Below, one piece after another: positions 44,375 through 51,299 of a stretch of 64,000 nt of DNA. A program made the position numbers and the translations under genes. The stretch comes from CAIZGX01 sp964385405 (lineage in GTDB: Bacteria > Bacteroidota > Bacteroidia > Flavobacteriales_D > Sanyastnellaceae). A model generated the notes under the pieces. The model made no database searches, was not told where the DNA came from, and saw only the letters and a list, made by a program, of their open reading frames with translations. Location of the stretch: contig CAYLOT010000007.1 in the NCBI GenBank assembly GCA_964385405.1, forward strand, positions 44,425 through 108,424. Reading direction: 5' to 3'. Position 1 is the first letter of the stretch; each line of letters begins with the position of its first letter.

Positions 44375-45091
44375 TTAATTCGCATATTGCGAGTAAGTCA
44401 CTTGATATTCTTTATCGTCAGCAAACCACTCTTTTCCTAAATCCAACCAAGCTTTAGCTTCGTCTGTATTTCCATCGGTATACAGTTTTTCAGAATAGTA
44501 GATGATTGCATTTTTTAATAAGTCTTTTTGACCTTTTACTTCGACAGAACAGGTTTTGTCAGTCAATAATTTTTTCGCGGTATTGTACGCATTTTCGGCT
44601 TCCTTCTTTTGCTTTGCGCCTTGAAAGGAAACTCCAAGCATTATCCAAGCACCGGCATCATTCGCATCCCAGTCTATTAAGTTGTCGTAAAGTGTTTTGC
44701 TTTTGGTGTACTTCATTGCGTCTAACATAACTTCAGCTTCACTAATTGCGGTGTTACGTAACTCTGTGAAGTAATCTTCGTGCTCCGCGTAGAATGTTTT
44801 GTTTTTGTCTTTCGAAGAATACTTCGAAGCGTACTTGTAGCAGTCCTTTCCAGCAGTAGGAAACTTCTCTTTGAACTCGTCGCGCTTGGACATTTCATAA
44901 TAGCAACGACTCATGAAAAGGTAAGGCAGAGGGTCTTTTTTAGTCTTTTCGTTTAACGTGTATTTTTCTGCTTTATATAAGCATTTCTCGTATTTTTCAT
45001 CTACAAACATGGCTAATAAGTCGGGGTAGTCAGTCTGAGCTAAGCTCTTCAAAGAGCCGAGAAAAAAGACGAATAACAGTAGTTTTTTCAT
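44375..45091 (-). CDS. Secreted TPR-like protein
   Basis: A 238-residue protein with a signal peptide ending SLAQ and a mature part of paired helices resembling tetratricopeptide repeats (AWIMLGVSFQGAKQKKEAENAYNTA, AKAWLDLGKEWF). Such proteins are scaffolds in the periplasm. I chose ATG 45091, where the signal peptide begins; a longer reading starts at 45148 with no signal. It is divergent from the TonB receptor gene, and the partner is unknown. Confidence 0.78.
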   Translation of the reverse strand: MKKLLLFVFFLGSLKSLAQTDYPDLLAMFVDEKYEKCLYKAEKYTLNEKTKKDPLPYLFMSRCYYEMSKRDEFKEKFPTAGKDCYKYASKYSSKDKNKTFYAEHEDYFTELRNTAISEAEVMLDAMKYTKSKTLYDNLIDWDANDAGAWIMLGVSFQGAKQKKEAENAYNTAKKLLTDKTCSVEVKGQKDLLKNAIIYYSEKLYTDGNTDEAKAWLDLGKEWFADDKEYQVTYSQYAN

Positions 45092-45232
45092 AGAAGTAAT
45101 TTTTTGGACATAGCCAAATACAATGCCTAAGGTAAGAACAGAATTCATTCAAGCCAAATTCCTTCTGGAATTCAATCTATGTATGAATGAAATTTATAGA
45201 GAAACCTTGTGAATTAAAGCCTTGAACTATCT

Positions 45233-45240
45233 TATCTTCG
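45233..45240 (+). promoter_or_regulatory. Candidate -7 box (variant) for the TonB receptor
   Basis: TATCTTCG, one base off TAnnTTTG, lies 21 bp before the ATG at 45262. Confidence 0.35.
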
Positions 45241-45261
45241 CGGCTATTCGAATTGAAAATC

Positions 45262-47580
45262 ATGAAGTTGAAGAATATCATTTTTGTGTTGGCTTGTTTT
45301 GTTGGTTTTGCTGCTCAAGCGCAAGATTGTACCATTCGTGGATTTGTTAAGAGCAAGGATAAGGGAGAGCCTATTCTAATGGCGTTAGTGGCTTTGGAGG
45401 GAACAACTGTTGGAACAAATACCGACGAAAACGGGTACTTCAGCTTTACAAAGTTACAGCCAGGGACGTACTTTGTCTTCGTAAAGGTCATAAACTTCAA
45501 CGAATACCGCGATACCATAACGGTAAAGCCAGGCCAGCTTGTTTCTACCAATATATTGCTGGAGTCGGGCTCGAATATGATGGGGGTTTTAGAGATTAGC
45601 GATCAACGTTCGGAGCAAATAAATAACGTAAATATCTCTTCTGAAACTTTACGTCCGAAAGATTTTAAGCGTGTTCCTTCATTTGGTGGACAAACGGACA
45701 TAGTTCAAGTTTTAACCACACTTCCAGGTTTCATTTCCACAGGAGACCAAGGGGGACAAGTCTTTGTGCGCGGAGGAAGCCCAGTTCAAAACAAGGTGGT
45801 ACTTGACGGAATGATTGTATACAATCCGTTTCACAGTATTGGTTTATTTTCTGTATTTGACACCGATATTATTTCAAATGCCGATGTGTACACGGGAGGT
45901 TTTGGGGCTCAGTTCGGAGGCAGAATTTCATCGGTGATAGACATTACTACTCGTGATGGAAATAAAAAAGGACACGACGGAAAGATTGGTTTTAGTCCTT
46001 TCGGAGGTAAAATTCAGTTGGAAGGTCCTTTGAAGAAGCTTACCAAAAATGGGAGTGGAATATCATACATTCTAAGCGCAAAGAATAGTTATTTGGATAG
46101 GACCTCTCCCAGGGTATATCCTTTTGTGAATAATGGTAACGGATTGCCATTTGCTTACACAGATTTGTATGGGAAATTGTCCTTTGGTGGTTCGAACGGC
46201 AGTAAGTTCAATTTGTTCGGATTCTCTTTTGACGATAAGGTTACCAAGTACCAGGCGCTTTCTAATTTAAATTGGAAGAATGTGGGTGCAGGTGGAAATT
46301 TTGTCGTAGTGCCCACAAGTTCTCCAGTCTTAATCAACGGAAATTTTGCTTGGAGCAAGTATAATATTCTTTTGCAAGAAGAGACCGTTCCTGATCGTAA
46401 GAGCGGAATTACATCTTTTAATTTCGGATTAGATTTCAATTACAGTGTTGGTAAGGATGCGATAAAGTATGGAGTAGAAGTTGTTGGTTTTTCTACCAAT
46501 TTCAACACGTTCAATCCTCTTGGAGTGCGAATAGATGTCGAGCAGAATACGACAGAGTTGAATGGTTTTATCTCTTATAAAATCAATAGAAAGAAGATAA
46601 TTATTGAACCTGGATTCCGTGTTCAATATTACAGTTCACTTTCGGCTGTCTCTCCAGAGCCGCGTATTGGTATGAAGTACAAGATGTCTGAGAGGCTGCG
46701 TTTGAAGACTGCAGCCGGTTTGTATTCTCAAAATCTAATGGCAACTAACAGCGATAGAGATGTGGTGAATTTGTTCTACGGTTTCTTGGCGAGTCCTGAT
46801 GAAATTCAGAACACGATGACAATGCCCAATGGTGAAACGCGAGATATATCAAACTCCCTTCAAAAGGCCTCACATGTTGTTGCTGGATTTGAATTCGATA
46901 TAACAGAAGAGTTGAATCTGAACGTTGAAGGTTACTACCGCAACTTCAAACAGGTGACCAATACAAACAGAAATAAAATTTTCCCAGACGACGCAGACAA
47001 CCAGGACAAACCAGAGTTGTTGCGGAAGGATTTTATTTTGGAAAGTGGATTTGCAAAAGGTATAGACGTTGTATTGAAGTATGCCACCAAGCATTCAAAC
47101 ATTAATGTGGTTTATTCGATTATGAATGTCGATCGTTGGGATGGATTACGTTGGTATGATCCTGTATTCGACCGCAGACATAACGTAAACGTCGTTGCAT
47201 CGCATTCTTGGGGGAAAAATGATAGTTGGGAAGTAAGCGCAAGATGGAATTTAGGAAGCGGCCTGCCATTTACACAAACACAGGGTGGTTATGAGCCTCC
47301 AACTTTAAGCGGAGGTATTTCAACAGATTACATCTACACAAACTCCAATGTGTTGGGTATTCAATATGCCCCATTGAATGAGGGAAGACTTCCTTGGTAT
47401 CATAGATTGGATGCGAATATTCGTAAAACCTACAAGTGGGAAAAGTCTACTTTGGAGTTGAACTTCGGTTTAACAAATGCATATAACAGAGCGAATGTCT
47501 TTTACATAGATCGTGTAACTTCGAAGCGAGTAGATCAACTGCCGATGCTTCCGTCTATTGGTCTTGAGATGTCGTTTTAA
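45262..47580 (+). CDS. TonB-dependent receptor with carboxypeptidase-regulatory-like domain
   Basis: A 772-residue outer-membrane receptor. After a signal peptide ending AAQAQ, a CarboxypepD_reg-like domain covers about 22-105 (GFVKSKDKGEPILMALVALEG). The plug follows (TDIVQVLTTLPGF, GGQVFVRGGSPVQNKVVLDG, GAQFGGRISSVIDI), then the barrel, ending LEMSF as barrels do. It is SusC-like in layout but has no SusD partner here, so it more likely takes up a siderophore, a vitamin or a protein-derived ligand. It overlaps the convergent EamA gene by 4 bp. Confidence 0.92.
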   Translation: MKLKNIIFVLACFVGFAAQAQDCTIRGFVKSKDKGEPILMALVALEGTTVGTNTDENGYFSFTKLQPGTYFVFVKVINFNEYRDTITVKPGQLVSTNILLESGSNMMGVLEISDQRSEQINNVNISSETLRPKDFKRVPSFGGQTDIVQVLTTLPGFISTGDQGGQVFVRGGSPVQNKVVLDGMIVYNPFHSIGLFSVFDTDIISNADVYTGGFGAQFGGRISSVIDITTRDGNKKGHDGKIGFSPFGGKIQLEGPLKKLTKNGSGISYILSAKNSYLDRTSPRVYPFVNNGNGLPFAYTDLYGKLSFGGSNGSKFNLFGFSFDDKVTKYQALSNLNWKNVGAGGNFVVVPTSSPVLINGNFAWSKYNILLQEETVPDRKSGITSFNFGLDFNYSVGKDAIKYGVEVVGFSTNFNTFNPLGVRIDVEQNTTELNGFISYKINRKKIIIEPGFRVQYYSSLSAVSPEPRIGMKYKMSERLRLKTAAGLYSQNLMATNSDRDVVNLFYGFLASPDEIQNTMTMPNGETRDISNSLQKASHVVAGFEFDITEELNLNVEGYYRNFKQVTNTNRNKIFPDDADNQDKPELLRKDFILESGFAKGIDVVLKYATKHSNINVVYSIMNVDRWDGLRWYDPVFDRRHNVNVVASHSWGKNDSWEVSARWNLGSGLPFTQTQGGYEPPTLSGGISTDYIYTNSNVLGIQYAPLNEGRLPWYHRLDANIRKTYKWEKSTLELNFGLTNAYNRANVFYIDRVTSKRVDQLPMLPSIGLEMSF

Positions 47581-48482
47581 TCGTTACGTTTTCCAACCAA
47601 ATAAACACCTGCGAAAATGAGCAGGGCAAAGAGAATTTTCTCAGCCGTAATGCTAGCGGTGTGATCCTGATTGCCTATACCAGCAAACAAGAATGCAAAA
47701 ACTCCGGCTAATAATGGTTGAAGATAAATGTATGCACTCGTCACTGTAGGCGACACTTTGCTGAGAGCATAAATGTTCAATAGATAGGTGAGGAATGTTA
47801 CTGCGACAATGATAAAGGCTAAACTCATCCAATGTAATGAATTGAGTGTTCCCCAAGCAATAGAACTTGCGTCTGAATACCCAATGGGTAAGATGAAAAT
47901 TAATCCGCAAGCGAAAACCCAGGTAATGGCTGTAATGGGTTTGTATTTTTTCATGAGCCTTGGTGCAGTGGTTAAATAAAATCCGTAAGACAGCGAATTA
48001 ATTAAGATGTAGAGATCTCCTTTCAAATAATCCGCACTTGTTTCGAATGGTGCGCGTAAAAGTATAATACCAAGAGCGCCAACGGAACCAAGAATAATTC
48101 CCGAGGCGGTCATGATTGAAGGCCATTTTCTTTTCCCAATAAAATAGAGTAGGGCCACCAGTATTGGATTCGTGCACATGATAATGGAAGCGTTTACCGG
48201 TGTGGTTAAAGAAAGACCATTGAAGAAAAACAATTGATTGGTGGCTACGCCTGTTAATCCGCAAAAGAGAAATAACGGAAGGTCTCGCAACTGAGGTAGT
48301 TCGAGAAACTTCATTGATACGAGTAAAAAAAGCGTTAATGCCCCAGAAACACGAAGAACAATAAATGCATTCGGCCCAATAGGATTAGGCATTACCCATT
48401 TGGCAACGAGGTAATTCGCGCTGTATATCAGCGCAACTCCTATCAAGGCTAAATGTGCACCAAAATGGTTTTGTTTTGCCAC
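47577..48482 (-). CDS. DMT superfamily transporter (EamA)
   Basis: A 301-residue exporter with ten hydrophobic helices in two EamA repeats (about 10-145 and 155-295); the substrate is unknown. The start is GTG at 48482. A -7-like TAAATTTG lies 4 bp before it and overlaps the stop codon of the ArsC-like gene. The 3' end overlaps the TonB receptor gene by 4 bp. Confidence 0.88.
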   Translation of the reverse strand: MAKQNHFGAHLALIGVALIYSANYLVAKWVMPNPIGPNAFIVLRVSGALTLFLLVSMKFLELPQLRDLPLFLFCGLTGVATNQLFFFNGLSLTTPVNASIIMCTNPILVALLYFIGKRKWPSIMTASGIILGSVGALGIILLRAPFETSADYLKGDLYILINSLSYGFYLTTAPRLMKKYKPITAITWVFACGLIFILPIGYSDASSIAWGTLNSLHWMSLAFIIVAVTFLTYLLNIYALSKVSPTVTSAYIYLQPLLAGVFAFLFAGIGNQDHTASITAEKILFALLIFAGVYLVGKRND

Positions 48483-48486
48483 CGGG

Positions 48487-48494
48487 CAAATTTA
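48487..48494 (-). promoter_or_regulatory. Candidate -7 box at the ArsC/EamA junction
   Basis: TAAATTTG on the minus strand, then CCCG and GTG. Its first three bases are the stop codon of the upstream gene. No -33 element is evident. Confidence 0.28.
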
Positions 48495-48851
48495 TTTCTT
48501 TTGCAAAAAGGCTTTAGCAGCGGCTACAACCTTTGGAGCGTTTCCAATAAAAATTTGATCGTTGAAGATTAAAACGGGACGTTTCAAGAAGGTATACTCT
48601 TTTAAAATGTATTTCTTGTAATCCTTTTCGGTAAGTTTTTTCTCATTCAATCCTAATTCACGATACTTGAGAGCTCTGCGGCTAAACAGTGCTTCGTAAC
48701 TGCCTGCAAGCGCGTGCATCTCAGAAAGTTGTTCTTCCGTTATTGCGACGGTTTTGATGTCTTGAAGTTCAGTTCCTTTTGGAAGTGGACTTAATTCGTT
48801 AATGATGTTTTGACAAGTGCCGCAATTAGCAAGATGGTATATTTTTTTCAT
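48492..48851 (-). CDS. ArsC/Spx family thioredoxin-fold protein
   Basis: A 119-residue protein with a redox CGTC motif at residues 10-13 and the KRPVLIF segment conserved in ArsC-type arsenate reductases and Spx. The role could be arsenate reduction or a redox function; no ars regulator or efflux gene is adjacent. It is the middle gene of a MarC-ArsC-EamA run on the minus strand, with gaps of about 10 bp. Confidence 0.85.
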   Translation of the reverse strand: MKKIYHLANCGTCQNIINELSPLPKGTELQDIKTVAITEEQLSEMHALAGSYEALFSRRALKYRELGLNEKKLTEKDYKKYILKEYTFLKRPVLIFNDQIFIGNAPKVVAAAKAFLQKK

Positions 48852-48860
48852 GTTGAAATA

Positions 48861-49439
48861 TTAATGAGGGAATAGAAAAGCAATGTTTTTACTGAATAGT
48901 TTTAGAGCAATAGCAAGAAGAATAATTCCGAACATTTTCTCAAGAATGGCGAGTCCGTTCGGGCCTAAAAGACGTTCAATGCGATTGGTTAACTTCAAGA
49001 CAAGAAAAATTATTGGCATATTCAACAGAACAGCTATCACAATGTTTATGCTTTGGTATTCGGCCCGAAGCGCAATGAGCGTTGAGATAGTTCCAGCTCC
49101 GGCAATGGTTGGAAAGGCAAGAGGCATTACTGCAGCAACTTTCGAAGACGTTTCTTTTTGTTTGAATATTTGAATGCCTAATATCATTTCCATGGCAATA
49201 AAGAACAAGATGAAAGCGCCAGCAACAGCGAAAGAGTAAACGTCTACCCCAAAAATGCTTAAGATAGATTCTCCTGCAAACAGGAACAAAAGCATAAGCA
49301 CTAACGAAACGGTGGTAATTAATAATGGTTGGATCTTACCCGTTTTCTTTTGAGTATCGAGAATAATTGGAATGCTGCCTACAATGTCAATGACAGCGAA
49401 TAAAACCATAAAGCAAGAACCAATTTCTACCCAATTCAT
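48861..49439 (-). CDS. MarC family membrane protein
   Basis: A 192-residue integral membrane protein with six helices. Family markers include FAVIDIVGSIPIIL near the start and PLAFPTIAGAGTISTLI. MarC proteins are conserved but have no established transport activity. A variant -7 box, TAATTTCG, ends 4 bp before the ATG. The gene leads the MarC-ArsC-EamA run. Confidence 0.9.
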   Translation of the reverse strand: MNWVEIGSCFMVLFAVIDIVGSIPIILDTQKKTGKIQPLLITTVSLVLMLLFLFAGESILSIFGVDVYSFAVAGAFILFFIAMEMILGIQIFKQKETSSKVAAVMPLAFPTIAGAGTISTLIALRAEYQSINIVIAVLLNMPIIFLVLKLTNRIERLLGPNGLAILEKMFGIILLAIALKLFSKNIAFLFPH

Positions 49440-49443
49440 GCAG

Positions 49444-49451
49444 CGAAATTA
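49444..49451 (-). promoter_or_regulatory. Candidate -7 box (variant) immediately before the MarC gene
   Basis: TAATTTCG on the minus strand, then CTGC and the ATG at 49439. Same 4-nt geometry as the other leaderless candidates. Confidence 0.32.
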
Positions 49452-49473
49452 CATCGCGTAAGGGAGTTATAAA

Positions 49474-50034
49474 TTACAAATTGAAAATAAAGTTTTCAAT
49501 GGCTTTTGGAAAGTGTGTTATCTCAAGAGCACGCACTTTTGATTCAATTTCAGCGGCAGAGCATTCTTCTACATTGCATGAAGCTTGGAAAATGATTTTC
49601 CCTTTGTCGAACTCTTCATTTACGAGGTGAACTGTTATTCCACTCTCTTTCTCCTTTGCCGCGTGTACCGCTTCATGAACGAAATGACCGTACATGCCTT
49701 TTCCTCCGAATTTTGGCAAAAGGGCTGGGTGAATATTAATTATTCTATTTTCGAATGCTTGAACAAGGTTCGATGGAACAAGCCAGAGAAATCCAGCCAG
49801 TATGACTAAATCAATTTTTCTAACTCGAAGTTCATGAACGAATTCATCTGATGTTTTAAAGTTCTCTTTGGTTAAGAGTATGGAATCAATGTTATTGTCT
49901 TGAGCAATTTTAAAGACACCGGCCTTTGCATTATTGCAAGCAACAAGTGAAATTCGTACAGAAGTGTTTTTGAAATGTTGAATGATGTTAGCGGCGTTGC
50001 TGCCCGCACCAGAAGCTAAGATGGCAATGTTCAT
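49474..50034 (-). CDS. purN: Phosphoribosylglycinamide formyltransferase
   Basis: A 186-residue enzyme that transfers a formyl group from 10-formyltetrahydrofolate to glycinamide ribonucleotide in purine synthesis. The catalytic Asn-His pair is in IINIHPALLPKFGGKGMYG, and the ASGAGSNAANI phosphate loop is at the N-terminus. The length is normal for PurN. The ATG overlaps the stop of a small upstream reading frame by 4 bp. Confidence 0.94.
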   Translation of the reverse strand: MNIAILASGAGSNAANIIQHFKNTSVRISLVACNNAKAGVFKIAQDNNIDSILLTKENFKTSDEFVHELRVRKIDLVILAGFLWLVPSNLVQAFENRIINIHPALLPKFGGKGMYGHFVHEAVHAAKEKESGITVHLVNEEFDKGKIIFQASCNVEECSAAEIESKVRALEITHFPKAIENFIFNL

Positions 50035-50208
50035 GAATTTGTATTGGATGCAATAAGTTGGTTCAGTTCTTTTTGGACGAGAAAAGTTAGGCGAGGTGGC
50101 ATACTAAGAATTACTTGAAGTTCTGTGTGCAGTTCTTTGCGATTGAGGTTTTTGGCCTTTTTGTTCAATTCTTTCAAGTAAACCTGTTGTTTTGCTGTTT
50201 GTGCTCAC
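50031..50208 (-). pseudogene. Possible frameshifted small gene upstream of purN
   Basis: A GTG at 50208 opens VSTNSK. After an AAAA run, a shift of one base gives a continuous basic peptide (QQVYLKELNKKAKNLNRKEL, then ELQVILSMPPRLTF) that ends at TGA overlapping the purN ATG as ATGA. Without the shift, the GTG frame stops after 34 codons. A TTG at 50177 could instead start a 48-residue form in the coupled frame. This gap of about 317 bp holds nothing else except the two divergent promoters. Confidence 0.3.
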
Positions 50209-50235
50209 TATAACTGTGTATTGAATAATTGTCTT

Positions 50236-50243
50236 CGAAGATA
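50236..50243 (-). promoter_or_regulatory. Candidate -7 box (variant) for purN and the small upstream frame
   Basis: TATCTTCG on the minus strand, about 200 bp before the purN ATG, which leaves room for the small reading frame described above. Confidence 0.35.
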
Positions 50244-50267
50244 CGAATTATCATTCAGGTGTTTATT

Positions 50268-50293
50268 TGACTTAGGTCAGTAGCGGAACTGAC
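50268..50293. promoter_or_regulatory. Overlapping inverted repeats upstream of gldA
   Basis: TGAC-TTAG-GTCA (50268-50279) and GTCAGT-AGCGGA-ACTGAC (50276-50293) share the central GTCA. They lie just upstream of the gldA -7 box, a position suited to an operator or to alternative hairpins. Confidence 0.35.
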
Positions 50294-50306
50294 AAGCGAT
50301 TTCTGC

Positions 50307-50314
50307 TATCTTTA
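50307..50314 (+). promoter_or_regulatory. Candidate -7 box (variant) for gldA
   Basis: TATCTTTA, one base off the consensus, lies 37 bp before the ATG. Confidence 0.3.
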
Positions 50315-50351
50315 CACTCGAATTATTAGAAACCAATCGGGTTATTCAATT

Positions 50352-51056
50352 ATGTCAATTTCAGTTAGTCAGGTTGTTAAAATGTTCGGAGCACAAACCG
50401 CTTTGAATGGAGTGTCCTTCGAAGCGAAAAAAGGAGAAGTTATTGGCTTCTTAGGCCCGAATGGTGCGGGAAAGAGTACAATGATGAAGATTATTACAGG
50501 TTACATTCCGTCTATGTCTGGAAAAGTGTCAGTTTGTGGATTTGACGTAAATGAAAAGCCACTTGAGGTGAAAAGTCGTGTGGGTTATTTGCCAGAGCAC
50601 AATCCATTGTACACAGACATGTACGTGCGGGAGTACTTAACTTTTGTTGGTAGTCTGCACGGAGTAAAGAATTTGAAGAGTAGAGTGGAGGAAGTGATTG
50701 CTTTGGTGGGCTTAACTCCTGAAGCGCACAAACCCATTCAACAATTGTCGAAAGGATACCGTCAACGTGTTGGTTTGGCTCAAGCCATTATTCACGATCC
50801 GGAAGTGTTAATTCTCGATGAGCCAACAAGTGGGTTAGATCCGAATCAGATAGCGGATATTCGTGAAATTATTATTCAAATGGGCAAAGAGAAAACGGTC
50901 TTGCTATCAACACACATTATGCAAGAAGTAGAAGCCATGTGTTCGCGTGTAGTCATTATTAGTAAGGGAAATGTGGTAGCAAATGCGCCAGTGAATGAAC
51001 TCACAGCTTCAGATCAGAAATTGGAACAAGTATTTAAAGAGTTGACGACGAAATGA
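50352..51056 (+). CDS. gldA: Gliding-motility-type ABC transporter ATPase GldA
   Basis: A 234-residue ATPase with Walker A GPNGAGKSTMMK, the linker GYLPEHNPLYTDMYVREYL that marks GldA proteins, signature LSKGYRQRVGLAQAI and Walker B LILDEPTSGLDPNQ. GldA energises the GldFG membrane complex needed for flavobacterial gliding. It is shorter than the roughly 300-residue flavobacterial GldA I recall, lacking much of the C-terminal extension, and gldF and gldG are not adjacent. It overlaps DUF4834 by 4 bp. Confidence 0.82.
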   Translation: MSISVSQVVKMFGAQTALNGVSFEAKKGEVIGFLGPNGAGKSTMMKIITGYIPSMSGKVSVCGFDVNEKPLEVKSRVGYLPEHNPLYTDMYVREYLTFVGSLHGVKNLKSRVEEVIALVGLTPEAHKPIQQLSKGYRQRVGLAQAIIHDPEVLILDEPTSGLDPNQIADIREIIIQMGKEKTVLLSTHIMQEVEAMCSRVVIISKGNVVANAPVNELTASDQKLEQVFKELTTK

Positions 51057-51298
51057 TAATGGTTGCTACAGTAGGCGGAGTTTTAAGAACCATACTTTGG
51101 ATTTTTATTATATCCGGAATAATTCAGTTTCTTGTGAGATTTACGGCCAAATATGCCGTGCAAAAAGTAAACGAAGAGGTGAAGAACAATCAGCGTGCGA
51201 ATAGCCAATCGCAAAGTGCAGGTAAAAAACAAGCTTCGGGAAATAAAACTCCTGATAGCGAATATGTAGATTTTGTAGAAATAAAAGATCAGGAATAA
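51053..51298 (+). CDS. DUF4834 family small membrane protein
   Basis: An 81-residue protein with one helix (about 8-30, GVLRTILWIFIISGIIQFLV) and a polar Lys/Gln/Ser-rich tail. It overlaps gldA by ATGA and is followed 1 bp later by the YfhO gene; DUF4834-YfhO is an arrangement I recognise in this phylum. The function is unknown. Confidence 0.82.
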   Translation: MIMVATVGGVLRTILWIFIISGIIQFLVRFTAKYAVQKVNEEVKNNQRANSQSQSAGKKQASGNKTPDSEYVDFVEIKDQE

Positions 51299-51299
51299 A

